Positions 47,642 through 58,050 of a stretch of 64,000 nucleotides of DNA are shown one piece after another. The notes under the pieces are model-generated. The model was not told the DNA's origin. It saw nothing but the letters and a program-made list of their open reading frames with translations, and searched no databases. The stretch is taken from NCBI GenBank assembly GCA_964450955.1, contig CAYVFI010000027.1, positions 37,376-101,375 of the forward strand, in the 5' to 3' direction. Position numbers and translations under genes: made by a program. Position 1 is the first letter of the stretch, and the number at the start of each line of letters is the position of its first letter. Origin of the DNA: CAYNWT01 sp964450955 (GTDB taxonomy: Bacteria; Planctomycetota; Planctomycetia; Planctomycetales; Planctomycetaceae).

Positions 47642-49024
47642 TCAGGACGCCCAGTCCGTGGCGGTTTTTACGCGAACTTCATGCTGCAAACGCTCACGGC
47701 GAATTGTTGTTGGCCAATAAGCCAGAACCGGATGCGACTTCGATCGCGCGCCAGTGTAACCGGTGACGCCGGGCGGGCCGGCTGTGACCAGTGGTGCCAG
47801 TTCTCGCAACATGCGATCGATAGCGGCGCGGTTTGGGTCGCGAGCAGAGACTCGCAAAACGACTTCCCATGGATCGCCTGTGCCCAGGTTCATGCCATTT
47901 AATGAACCGCCGCCGCCCAGCAATTCGTAGTTGTAATGAGCCAGCTCGAAACCCGCCTCGCGGACTCGTTGCCGAATCAGTTCACCAGCCTGCTTCGCTT
48001 TGGCGACGGCATTGCGGCCGGCCACAACAATCATGGCAGAACCAGCAAAGCCATTCTTGTAGGCCATTGAAACCTTGTACGTTTCAGGCGCGGCCGTGCC
48101 TTGTCCATCCTGAACCAGAACACGATCGGTACCCTGTTGTTGTGCGGTGACCTGCGAGAAGTCGGCGACAACATCTGGTGTCATATAGCGCTGTGGGTCG
48201 CCGATTTCGTAAATCAACTGTTCGGCCACGGTTTCCGGGTTCACAACACCGCCGGTTCCGTCTGGCTTGGTAATCACGCAGCTGCCATCGTCGCTAAGTT
48301 CTGCGATCGGATAACCAAGATTGCTGAGATCCAAATCTTCGGTCCAGCGCGAATAGATGCCGCCTGTTGATTGGGCTCCACATTCGATCAAGTGGCCGGC
48401 AACTGTTGCTCCGCCCAGTTTGTTCCAATCGTCCCACGACCAATCGAACTCGTGCATCGCGGGGCCCGTCACCAACGACGCGTCCGCAATCCGACCAGTC
48501 AAAACAATCTTAGCGCCCTGTGACAGCGCGTCGGCAATGCCGGCCGCACCCAGGTACGCATTCGCGCTCACGACATCGACTTTGGGTTTGCCGTTTTCGT
48601 GCAGTGGCTCGCCTGTTTCGAAATGATGAAACGCTTCGCCGGCGGCGATATGACTATCAAGGTTCTCCAGAACATCATCGCCCCAGCACGCGGCGACTTT
48701 CACTTCGCCCAACCCTTCATCCCGCAGAACCTCGGCCACCGCCTTCGCGCAGGCCGCCGGGTTCATGCCTCCACCGTTGGTCACCAGTTTGAAGCCTGGT
48801 TGCGACTTCAAGGTTGGAACCAACGAGCGCACAGCGGGCGCGACGTCGGTGACGAACCCCGCTTCGGGCCTTTTTGACTTCTGGTAAGCGAGAATCGACA
48901 GCGTGAGTTCCGCGAGGTATTCAAGCGTGAGATAGTCCAGCGAACCGGCTTCGGCCAGACGTTTCGGGGCGTCGATGTTGTCGCCCCAGAAGCCGGCGGC
49001 GTTTCCAATGCGTATTGATTTCAT
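47642..49024 (-). CDS. AtuA-family (DUF1446) protein
   Basis: A 460-residue cytosolic protein of the acyclic-terpene-utilisation AtuA family. Marks are IRIGNAAGFWGDNIDAPKRL at the start, LDYLTLEYLAELTLSILAYQ, LVTNGGGMNPAACA, GAKIVLTGRIADASLVTGP, YSRWTEDLDLSNLGYPI and LGGGGSLNGMNLG near the end. AtuA is needed for citronellol and leucine-like degradation in Pseudomonas but has no defined reaction. No other terpene-degradation gene is seen nearby. Confidence 0.9.
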   Translation of the reverse strand: MKSIRIGNAAGFWGDNIDAPKRLAEAGSLDYLTLEYLAELTLSILAYQKSKRPEAGFVTDVAPAVRSLVPTLKSQPGFKLVTNGGGMNPAACAKAVAEVLRDEGLGEVKVAACWGDDVLENLDSHIAAGEAFHHFETGEPLHENGKPKVDVVSANAYLGAAGIADALSQGAKIVLTGRIADASLVTGPAMHEFDWSWDDWNKLGGATVAGHLIECGAQSTGGIYSRWTEDLDLSNLGYPIAELSDDGSCVITKPDGTGGVVNPETVAEQLIYEIGDPQRYMTPDVVADFSQVTAQQQGTDRVLVQDGQGTAAPETYKVSMAYKNGFAGSAMIVVAGRNAVAKAKQAGELIRQRVREAGFELAHYNYELLGGGGSLNGMNLGTGDPWEVVLRVSARDPNRAAIDRMLRELAPLVTAGPPGVTGYTGARSKSHPVLAYWPTTIRRERLQHEVRVKTATDWAS

Positions 49025-49386
49025 GGGCAGATCGTATTCTGCGCGAGCGGCTCAAACAATTGGCTGGCGCTGGTTACACGGTTCTCGCGAACCATAAGAC
49101 CATTTTTTCCAAATGTGCGACCGCCGCTGCAGTCTCACTGAGAGAACCTGGGGACCTTGTACAGTAGTCGGGTGTATCAATAACGACGCTACCAAACCAG
49201 ACTTTCGTGTTTCCGTCACGATACTGGCCCAATACCCGGGCGGCGCACTGTCACCTTCAGTCGCAGTATAGATTTGCGAACGAAACTGGCAGACCTGCGT
49301 GACTTACAGTCGGCAGCTTCAGCTTATCCCTTTCGCGTCTTCAATCTTCGCGGCAGACTTGTGACTTCACTTACCGGAGCTTCATT
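49025..49386. other. Gene-free divergent region before the first DUF1080 gene
   Basis: These 362 bases hold no convincing gene. A small palindrome, GGTTC-TCGC-GAACC at 49079-49092, is the only structure noted. The GGAG site before the ATG at 49387 lies at its right end. Confidence 0.5.
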
Positions 49387-50400
49387 ATGACTTTCCTGCT
49401 TTTCACCATCGTCTGTTCGTGTCCGCAGGAACCAGAAGTTCCTGACGACCCCATGATTGGTAGCTGGGCTTTCGTTCTACCCGACGGCGGACCCGCCTGG
49501 CTGGACATTCGCCGATATCAGGGCAAGCGACAAGCCGCGCTATTGTGGAGCGTCGGCAGTGCGCGGATGGTTTCTGACTTGCGCGTTGACGGGAACCGGG
49601 TTTCGTTTGTTCGAAATCTGAAGTGGCAACCGGGTGGAGACAAGAACGAACCGCGCCGGGTGAACAGTCCGTTTCGGGGCGAGTTGCGTGATGGGAAATT
49701 GGTTCTCGCTGTCACGCAAACGAAACCCGGCTCGAACGCGAATGAAGTCTTTCAGATTGTCGGGAAGCGGATACCAAAGATGCCCGCTCGGCCCGACCTG
49801 TCAAAAGTCCGGTTCGGACCACCAATCAAACTGTTCAACGAGAAAGACCTGACGGGCTGGAAATTATCCAACCCGAAGAAGAAGAACGGCTGGCATGTTG
49901 TGGCCGGCGAACTGGTCAATACGACACCGAAATCTGACTTTGGGGCATATGGAGACCACGGAAACCTCATAACCGAACGCCGCTTCCATGATTTTCGGCT
50001 GATTGCCGAATACAACGTCGCGCCCGGCGGGAATAGTGGGATTTACTTGCGTGGCATGTACGAGGCTCAGGTCGTTGATCGCGACAGTAAGATGCAAGGC
50101 ATCATGGGTCCTGGTGCCGTTTTTGGTCGAATCAAGCCAACGAAGAACGCGGGGAAACCTGGCGGCGAGTGGAATCGCTATGTGCTTACGTTGGTTGATC
50201 GGCATATGACAATCGAACTAAACGGTGAGGTCGTCGTCGATAACCAACCCGTTCGCGGTTGTACTGGTGGTGGCATGTCGGCTGATGACACTGCGGCCGG
50301 GCCAATTTTCCTGCAGGGTGACCACACGTCGGTCCGTTACCGGAACATTGTTATTGAACCACGATTGCAGAAAGAGTCAGGCGAACATCCAGAGCGGTAG
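49387..50400 (+). CDS. DUF1080 protein (3-keto-disaccharide hydrolase family), two-domain form
   Basis: A 337-residue protein. The N-terminus MTFLLFTIVCSCPQEPE may be a lipoprotein-type signal. Residues ~20-130 are a beta-rich domain without a recognised name; residues ~140-330 are the DUF1080 fold: IKLFNEKDLTGWKLS, GWHVVAGELVNT, LITERRFHDFRLIAEYNVAP, GGNSGIYLRGMYEAQVVD, GEWNRYVLTLVDRHMTIELN and IFLQGDHTSVRYRNI. Family members bind or hydrolyse glycans, with 3-keto-disaccharide hydrolysis shown for some. The next gene starts 6 bases after the stop. Confidence 0.88.
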   Translation: MTFLLFTIVCSCPQEPEVPDDPMIGSWAFVLPDGGPAWLDIRRYQGKRQAALLWSVGSARMVSDLRVDGNRVSFVRNLKWQPGGDKNEPRRVNSPFRGELRDGKLVLAVTQTKPGSNANEVFQIVGKRIPKMPARPDLSKVRFGPPIKLFNEKDLTGWKLSNPKKKNGWHVVAGELVNTTPKSDFGAYGDHGNLITERRFHDFRLIAEYNVAPGGNSGIYLRGMYEAQVVDRDSKMQGIMGPGAVFGRIKPTKNAGKPGGEWNRYVLTLVDRHMTIELNGEVVVDNQPVRGCTGGGMSADDTAAGPIFLQGDHTSVRYRNIVIEPRLQKESGEHPER

Positions 50401-50406
50401 TGAGTA

Positions 50407-52029
50407 ATGAGCAAGGCTGTTTCCAACAAAAGACAATTAGTCAGTGCTGTGTTTGTGGCCGGGATTGCTGTAATCCTGTGGGCGGCCATCACGCAATTGG
50501 TGACAACTCCCGGAGTCAGCAACGACCTGACTCAAATACTCACTGTTGCTCGAAACATAGCCAACGGCAACGGTGTCGTATCTGACACGGTGTATTATCA
50601 GGAACACCACGACATCAACCAGATACCGGTTCCGCAAACGGTCTTCCCACCCGGTCAGCCTGCCATCATCGCAATGTTGATGAAATGCGGCTTGCCTATG
50701 ACGCTGGCAACTCAGCTGGTTTCGGGTTCTGCGTTCGTGCTGATTGCGGTGTGCGTTTTCTTTCTCGCAGGACAATGCGGCGCTTCCAATGAAGTGAGCC
50801 TTGTGACTGCAGTTCTTTGGCTGTGCGTCGTTTTGGCCTGGTCAAACATGGTGGCTCGCAAGTCAGACGTGCCATTCACGGCGCTCACGATGCTGAGTGC
50901 GTGCCTGCTGCTTCGAGATAACGGCAGACAGGTCCGGAACGCGATTGTGGCCGGCATCGTCGCAGCGATCGCGTTGACGGTTCGTTACGCTGGTTTGTTT
51001 TTCATGACGGCGGTCGGCGTCACGCTGCTGGTCGATTGGCTGTCCCGGCGAACTCGACTCCAGTTCAAAACGTTGATTGGCTTCTGTGTTCCCGCTGGAG
51101 CCATGTGCGCGGCGTTGTTCTGGCGGAACTATTCGCTGGTTGGAGATATCAAAGGCGGCAATAACTACGCCATCGAAAAACCGTTCATCGAAATTGTTCG
51201 GAACATGTATCGCCAAATGTCTTCAATATCCGGTCTGGATTACGCGCGGCTGACAACCGGTGGGATTGCGGAATGGCTGATGTTGCTGGCTGCTGCGATG
51301 GGAATAGTGTGGCTGTTCCGGTCGCGAAAAATTTTCCCCGACGTTTCGCGCGAAATGCTTTCGGCGGTGCGCGACAATAGGGCCCTGTTGCTGTCGTTTT
51401 TCTATCCGGTCCTGACAGTTTTGATGCTGTACGTGCTGGAAACGAAGTCGCAGCCGGGTAGCCGCGACCGAATGTACCTGGCCGCAATTCCGTTTCTATT
51501 TTGTGGGCTGGCGCGAGTTGGCCAGGCGATTGGCAACCATGGGCCTCAGTCGCTGTTTCGCGGTGTTTTCGGTGGAGCCGTCGTCGTGATGCTGTTGGGT
51601 CAGGCGAACGTCGCTTATGAGCGGTTCGGACTGGAGCGGCATGAAGATCACTGGTACTTCCTGGAGGTTGTGGTCGAACGCCCGCTGGGAGACGAATCCG
51701 CCCAGACGCTCCGCGAATTCCTAAGTCAACGAATCTCGCACAAACATCCGTTGCTGGTCAACGAACCACAGCGCACCGGAGAATTACTGCAAGTGCCCGT
51801 CGTGGGACTGCCTTCGACTCTGTACACACCAGAAACCTGGACGGCCGACCCCGTCAGGAAAGTGGTGGATAAGTACAACATCGAATACGTCATCTGCTTC
51901 ACTGACGCCGGTTCGCTTGAATACGAACAGGATGTTGTCTTCTTCAACGAACTTGCTGCCGGCAACGTCCCGGACTGGCTTGAAGCACACTACGAAGACG
52001 AAATGTTTCAGGTCTACCGCGTCCGCTGA
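50407..52029 (+). CDS. Multi-pass GT-C-like membrane protein (glycosyltransferase-39-like)
   Basis: A 540-residue integral membrane protein. It has about nine hydrophobic segments from residues 10 to 390 and a soluble C-terminal part (about 400-540). The LTQILTVARNIANGNG and VFPPGQPAIIAM stretches and the short KSDVPFTALTML loop resemble dolichol-phosphate-mannose-type GT-C enzymes, and the GSRDRMYLAAIPFLF segment near 345 is like late helices in this group. The donor and acceptor are not evident. It is probably co-transcribed with the DUF1080 gene just upstream. Confidence 0.7.
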   Translation: MSKAVSNKRQLVSAVFVAGIAVILWAAITQLVTTPGVSNDLTQILTVARNIANGNGVVSDTVYYQEHHDINQIPVPQTVFPPGQPAIIAMLMKCGLPMTLATQLVSGSAFVLIAVCVFFLAGQCGASNEVSLVTAVLWLCVVLAWSNMVARKSDVPFTALTMLSACLLLRDNGRQVRNAIVAGIVAAIALTVRYAGLFFMTAVGVTLLVDWLSRRTRLQFKTLIGFCVPAGAMCAALFWRNYSLVGDIKGGNNYAIEKPFIEIVRNMYRQMSSISGLDYARLTTGGIAEWLMLLAAAMGIVWLFRSRKIFPDVSREMLSAVRDNRALLLSFFYPVLTVLMLYVLETKSQPGSRDRMYLAAIPFLFCGLARVGQAIGNHGPQSLFRGVFGGAVVVMLLGQANVAYERFGLERHEDHWYFLEVVVERPLGDESAQTLREFLSQRISHKHPLLVNEPQRTGELLQVPVVGLPSTLYTPETWTADPVRKVVDKYNIEYVICFTDAGSLEYEQDVVFFNELAAGNVPDWLEAHYEDEMFQVYRVR

Positions 52030-52088
52030 TACGTCGTAGTGGACCGGACATTGAGCGCCCTGCCAACAACAAGTCCAACAAGCGCGCA

Positions 52089-52161
52089 ACCGGCCTCACT
52101 GGTTCAACAACACCATCCCAACGCAGCAACCGGAATCCGATGCAACGGAACGTTGCCCCTA
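52089..52161 (-). repeat. Stop-codon-anchored hairpin repeat R1, copy C
   Basis: Read on the minus strand it begins with the TAG stop of the following gene (52161-52159), then GGG, the hairpin GCAACG-TTC-CGTTGC at 52156-52142, then ATCGGATTCCGG and a GT-rich tail. It is the copy closest to copy A. Confidence 0.65.
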
Positions 52162-52890
52162 GCCCTTGAACGGACCTTGCTTGCGAGCGAGTTCGATTTT
52201 CGACAGCTTTGCGTCTTCGGCACTTAGCTCGGCCTTTGCCGGAGCGGCTTCGGCGGCTGGTTCTTCCTTCACCGGTTCTGGCTCGGCTGCTGGCTTAGCC
52301 GCGGCTCCACCACCAGCCCCTTGTGCCCGAGCGGCTTCCAGCGGCGACATCTTTTTGCCACCATCTGGTTTTGCGGCTGGCTTGGCTGCTCCACCACCAG
52401 ATCCCTGAGCTCGTGCGGCTTCAAGCGGTGACAGTTTCTTGCCAGCCGGCTTGGCAGGAGCGGCATCTCCGCCTCCACCTTGTTGTCGAGCTTGTTCCAG
52501 CGGCGAAAGCTTCTTGCCGGCAGCGGGTTTTGCAGCACCGCCACCACCTTGTGCTCGCGCGGCTTCCAGTGGGCTCATGCCTTTGGTCGACTTTGCCTTC
52601 GCACCGCCAGCAGCCGGAGCCGCTTTCTTAGCAGCAGGCGCGGCCTTCTTCTTTTCTTTTGGAGCGTCAACGACGGTCAGGTATGAGGGGTCGATGTCGT
52701 ACCAGCTAATGTCTTCGGCACTGTCAAACTGAACCAATGCGCGGCAGTTCATGTTGACTGTTTTGACCTTACCGGTCAGTTCAGAGAACCGTCGAAGCTC
52801 GGGAATATCTGCAGACACGGTGACCCACTTGTCAGTGAGTTCGTTCTTCAGTTGTTCGGCTCGTTCAATTGTCGAGATCATTTCTGGCAT
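52159..52890 (-). CDS. Ala/Lys/Pro-rich protein with five SPLEAARAQG-type motifs
   Basis: A 243-residue protein without a signal peptide or membrane segment. Residues 1-75 are a small mixed domain (LTDKWVTVSADIPELRRF, VNMNCRALVQFDSAEDISWY) that looks beta-rich. The rest is a low-complexity chain of Ala, Lys, Pro and Gly that carries MSPLEAARAQG, LSPLEQARQQG, LSPLEAARAQG, MSPLEAARAQG and a final LSKIELARKQG at a spacing of roughly 30 residues. I do not recognise the family. The repeats look like short linear docking motifs; the role is unknown. The gene is followed by copy C of the R1 repeat. Confidence 0.75.
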   Translation of the reverse strand: MPEMISTIERAEQLKNELTDKWVTVSADIPELRRFSELTGKVKTVNMNCRALVQFDSAEDISWYDIDPSYLTVVDAPKEKKKAAPAAKKAAPAAGGAKAKSTKGMSPLEAARAQGGGGAAKPAAGKKLSPLEQARQQGGGGDAAPAKPAGKKLSPLEAARAQGSGGGAAKPAAKPDGGKKMSPLEAARAQGAGGGAAAKPAAEPEPVKEEPAAEAAPAKAELSAEDAKLSKIELARKQGPFKG

Positions 52891-53127
52891 CTTTTCGGTC
52901 GGAACCGCGGATTTGGAGCCGCATTCTGAGTCAATCTGAGACCCGATTCAACCGCAACGTCGCTGCATCGGGCCACCTTCCCGGGGCTGGCATTGAAACT
53001 GGTGATGCGTGGATCGTTGCCGGAGCCTCAGCACGGTCCTACTATTGGCGGAGTAGTCAAACACACTAAATCGCGGTTCCGGGCAAATCGCCCGATCCCG
53101 AGCTTAAATTAGTCTCGTTGGTAAGCC

Positions 53128-54939
<1,812 letters not shown>

Positions 54940-54942
<3 letters not shown>

Positions 54943-55010
54943 CGCGAACGTTCGGTTCGATCGGTATCCGGTGGGTGAGGTGACTGAGGTTGGTGGCCGC
55001 TGGCCCGGTT
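54940..55010 (+). repeat. Stop-codon-anchored hairpin repeat R1, copy D (diverged)
   Basis: It begins with the thiC TAA (54940-54942) and continues with a diverged hairpin whose stem is CGAAC (54945-54949) with GTTCG (54955-54959) around a 5-base loop, then ATCGGTATCCGGTGGG and GGTTGGTGG as in copy A. Both stem arms differ from copy A in a matching way. Confidence 0.55.
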
Positions 55011-55578
55011 GAACGGGTCAGTGCGCGACAAGACTATTCCAGTTCGTCGCTTAGTTCGTTCGAGGCGGCTGCGAAGACATCTCAGCAGGCAACGTTGTTC
55101 CAACGACTGAGTGGTTTCCGCGTTAGCCCGCTGGCGGCGGGATTGGCGACGTCGGTAGAAACTCATCGGTCCACTCCTGGCTGAGATCTATTCGAATCTA
55201 CACCCCACCCTCGCTTTCACCGTGACGTGTCAGAAGAACCGCCACCCACAAGATCGAGCCAGCAGGGTTTTGTCGATCGGGAAGAACTATCCGGTGTCAG
55301 GGGCGCACGTAGTGGTGTGTCAACGGATAAATGTCATGCCTGGGCTTGTAGTAGACGAGGCTACGAGTCCCAAAAGCGTGGGGCAGTGATCGGGACTCGT
55401 GGCTTCGTCCACTACTGCCTGGCTGATATTTATCGATAGGCGCACCAGTAGTGTTCTTCCTGTTCTAACCTGCTTCTGGCGATACCCAAGAAGTTCTTCG
55501 TGCGCTCGTTGCTGGCTTGCGTTCTCATCCGCAGGTACGATCGAAGTTCCAGAATCCGGCTTTCAATGGAACCGAAGA
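54943..55578. other. Gene-free stretch of 636 bases holding two repeats
   Basis: No convincing gene was found between thiC and the second DUF1080 gene. The left end is R1 copy D and the middle holds MITE-like copy 2 (55322-55441). The rest is without recognisable features. Confidence 0.55.
55322..55441. repeat. MITE-like palindromic element, copy 2 (family R2)
   Basis: The inner arms at 55348-55371 and 55392-55415 pair over 24 positions with few mismatches (TAGACGAGGCTACGAGTCCC on the left). The outer flanks continue to pair through ATAAATGTCA and TGATATTTAT, so the palindrome spans about 115 bases. The core is shared with the element at 30986-31098. Confidence 0.65.
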
Positions 55579-56445
55579 ATGCACCGTTACACGCTTACTC
55601 TCGCTGCCCTGGTAGTCACGTCGCCAATGGCGTTTGGACAAACCGCGACTGAACCAAAACAGGACGTCGGTCAAAAGACTGAGCAAAAGGGCGAGGAAAA
55701 AAAGAGCGAGTGGATTCAGTTGTTTAACGGGAAGAACCTGGACGGTTGGATTCCGAAGATTCGATACCACGAGGCTGGTAAGAACTTTGCGGATACGTTT
55801 CGGGTCGAGAACGGCGTTTTGAAAGTTGCGTACGACAAGTACGACGGCCCATTTAAAGAACGCTTTGGCCACTTGTTCTACAAGAAGAAATTTTCGAACT
55901 ACATCCTGCGGGTCGAGTATCGATTCACCGGCAAGCAGGCTAAGGGCGGACCTGGCTGGGCCATTCGAAACAGTGGGCTCATGCTTCACGGAGAAGATCC
56001 CGGCGGCATGGCGAAAGATCAGGACTTCCCTGCGTCCATTGAAGTGCAATTGCTGGGCGGTTACCCGCAGAAGACAACTCGTCCGACGCTTAACCTGTGC
56101 ACGCCGGGCACCAACGTCATGATGAACGGCAAGTTGCACACTCGCCATTGCCTGGATTCAAAATCGAAGACCTACAACGGAGACCAATGGGTCAAAATTG
56201 AAGTCGAAGTTCGCGGCGGTGAAGTGATTCGACACAAAGTGGACGGCCAGGTTGTGCTGGAATATCAGAATCCACAACTGGACCCGCGTGGCGCGAATGT
56301 TGGCGGGGGTGCGAAGCACGTCGCGGAACTCATCAGGAAGAATGGCGGGAAGCAGCTACTCACTGGTGGGACAATTTCGCTGCAGTCAGAAAGCCATCCG
56401 TGTGAGTTCCGGAAAGTTGAACTTAAAGTTCTCAGGGACAAATAG
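55579..56445 (+). CDS. DUF1080 protein (3-keto-disaccharide hydrolase family)
   Basis: A 288-residue exported protein. MHRYTLTLAALVVTSPMAFG begins a signal peptide, so the ATG at 55579 is chosen over the long frame from 55399. The mature part shows WIQLFNGKNLDGWIPKIRY, FRVENGVLKVAYDKYD, LFYKKKFSNYILRVEYRF, GPGWAIRNSGLMLHGEDPGG and IEVQLLGG, then a late beta part with ISLQSESHPCEFRKVELKVL. The family acts on or binds glycans outside the cytoplasm. It is preceded by copy 2 of the R2 repeat. Confidence 0.9.
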   Translation: MHRYTLTLAALVVTSPMAFGQTATEPKQDVGQKTEQKGEEKKSEWIQLFNGKNLDGWIPKIRYHEAGKNFADTFRVENGVLKVAYDKYDGPFKERFGHLFYKKKFSNYILRVEYRFTGKQAKGGPGWAIRNSGLMLHGEDPGGMAKDQDFPASIEVQLLGGYPQKTTRPTLNLCTPGTNVMMNGKLHTRHCLDSKSKTYNGDQWVKIEVEVRGGEVIRHKVDGQVVLEYQNPQLDPRGANVGGGAKHVAELIRKNGGKQLLTGGTISLQSESHPCEFRKVELKVLRDK

Positions 56446-56483
56446 ACCTGGCCATCGCTGCTGACTTTGCGGCCTGAGATGGT

Positions 56484-56783
56484 CTACTGCTGCCCCAGCA
56501 CTTCAGCGGCGATGTCAAGCCACTCTCCGTCGATATCGTCAATCCCTTTGGCCGGCCGATCTGCGTTGCGGTACCAGTATCGGCCGTTGCCAATGTCGCC
56601 CTCAATCACATGCAGGTGCGCGTGGATCCATGAGCCCATCGTCGTGTGAATGTCTTGAGCGATGTTGTGGGCGGCTTCCCAGTTGCCGGCCTTTGTGTGC
56701 CACAGGGCTTCGGCTTCAGGACTCAGACCGCTGGGTGGTTCGCTGTCGTTGGCCGCCGAGATCAGGAGTTCGTCTACAGTCAT
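56484..56783 (-). CDS. Small unknown protein paired with the BNR-propeller gene
   Basis: A 99-residue soluble protein. It has an acidic start (VDELLISAANDSEPPSGL), a helical central part (EALWHTKAGNWEAAHNIAQD and IHTTMGSWIHAHLHVIEGD) with several His, and a C-terminal WYRNADRPAKGIDDIDGEWL. The pattern of a small conserved protein (possibly metal binding) is visible but I do not recognise it. Its ATG lies 3 bases after the stop of the upstream BNR-type gene, so the two are co-translated. Confidence 0.6.
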   Translation of the reverse strand: MTVDELLISAANDSEPPSGLSPEAEALWHTKAGNWEAAHNIAQDIHTTMGSWIHAHLHVIEGDIGNGRYWYRNADRPAKGIDDIDGEWLDIAAEVLGQQ

Positions 56784-56786
56784 CGG

Positions 56787-57884
56787 TTACTCCAGTATGC
56801 TCGCGATTTGGTCTGTGGACACGAAGTTCATCACCAGTGGCTGAGAACCATCTGCCTGGCTTTGCTGCCACGTGGCATACATGCCCTTGTCTGTTGCAAG
56901 CACATCAACGTAGCGGCTGCAACCGGTTCCGTGGGGACTGACAAACATGGCTTCGTATTTGGAAAGTCGCTGTGGAGCAGAAAAGCCAGCGCTTGGCATC
57001 CAGGCCAGGCCGCCAAGTTCTTCACACGAATAGCCGCGTGGTCGTTTCACGGCTTCGCTGTGTTCGTCGAGGTTTCGAACGCATTCGCCACCGTCATAAA
57101 ACACCAACCGTCCGCCTTGTGATGAAAATGCACCCAACTGCGGAACATCGATAATCGCTGTCGTCCGGGTCATCGCGACGTCCCACGTTGTGCCGCGTGG
57201 GAAGAAGTCGTGAACCTGATCTGTCACACCTCCGGGACCAACGTGCGAATACCCGGTGTTGGAACTGGTCCAGCAGTATGGGTGGCTGCAAAACAAAACC
57301 GTCAGGAAGCCGGCGGATTCGTAAAGGAACGGGTCCTTGATGTGCAGCACTTCCGGATCGGTTGTTGCCAGGCACGGTTGCACTTCGGCGTCTTTCAAAC
57401 CTTCGACCGAATCTGCCGCCAACCGATCGATGCTCCAGACTCCGGTTCCAGGCTTCAGATAACTTTCAAACCCGGACGGATATCCGACACCATCCTTTTC
57501 TGTTGAAACGAAAAGCTGAACTCCATCAGGCCCGATGTGCAGTGCGGTTCCTTCGATAGACAAAACCGACTGCCGCCCAACGTTGAGGTCCGACTTCGCA
57601 AACGAAACGACTTTTTCAAACGACTGCCCGTCGTCCATCGATCGGAAAATCGCCAGCTCAAGACCGCGTGTTCCGGCTGATATTCCCAGTCGCGAATCGC
57701 CCGCGTTCCGATAGCGACCGACAACGTACAGCCCACCATCTGCGGCCCGCACCATGTTGCCGCCACCAAACCAGAATCCGCTGGCATTTTCGTTTGGAGC
57801 CACAATGACTCGCGCGGCGCTTTGATTGATGAGAGCCTTGCCCAGTGCAACCAGGCGTGCCGAATCGGCATCAGAAAGAGACAT
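56787..57884 (-). CDS. BNR/sialidase-like beta-propeller protein
   Basis: A 365-residue protein without a signal peptide. It has RSMDDGQSFEKV (an Asp-box-like turn), then GPDGVQLFVSTEKDG, KDPFLYESAGFLTVLFCSHP and YEAMFVSPHGTGCSRYVDVL, in line with a BNR-repeat or glycosidase-like propeller. No catalytic triad of sialidases is evident. An AAGG site lies 6 bases before the ATG. It is the first gene of a pair with the small unknown protein. Confidence 0.6.
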   Translation of the reverse strand: MSLSDADSARLVALGKALINQSAARVIVAPNENASGFWFGGGNMVRAADGGLYVVGRYRNAGDSRLGISAGTRGLELAIFRSMDDGQSFEKVVSFAKSDLNVGRQSVLSIEGTALHIGPDGVQLFVSTEKDGVGYPSGFESYLKPGTGVWSIDRLAADSVEGLKDAEVQPCLATTDPEVLHIKDPFLYESAGFLTVLFCSHPYCWTSSNTGYSHVGPGGVTDQVHDFFPRGTTWDVAMTRTTAIIDVPQLGAFSSQGGRLVFYDGGECVRNLDEHSEAVKRPRGYSCEELGGLAWMPSAGFSAPQRLSKYEAMFVSPHGTGCSRYVDVLATDKGMYATWQQSQADGSQPLVMNFVSTDQIASILE

Positions 57885-57963
57885 TCAAAACCTTACGAGG
57901 GACCGTTACGTCGGAAATAAGAACCAGCAGCTCACTTTAAATAGTTGCAGCCAGAAACAAGCG

Positions 57964-57986
57964 AGACCCCGGTAGTTCCAGGGTCT
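57964..57986 (-). terminator. Hairpin after the lipase gene
   Basis: On the minus strand AGACCC and GGGTCT pair around an 11-base loop that can add two G-C pairs. It lies about 65 bases after the lipase stop, with only a weak T-rich tail, so it could terminate or process the lipase transcript. Confidence 0.3.
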
Positions 57987-58050
57987 TCTTCAGGGGCGCA
58001 GTTTCGTTTTGGCTGCACAACTGCGGTGTCTGCAACCTTGTCCCCGTTGC

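Noticed and set aside
49079..49092. A palindrome GGTTC-TCGC-GAACC upstream of the first DUF1080 gene
   Set aside because: It is short, GC-rich and has no second copy; chance is a good explanation.
52891..53127. A possible TPP riboswitch upstream of thiC
   Set aside because: CTGAGA followed by ACCCGATTCAACC is present, but the GGGG/GCC stem, the CTGATCTGGATAATGCCAG-type core and the AGGGA element are not found in the right order.
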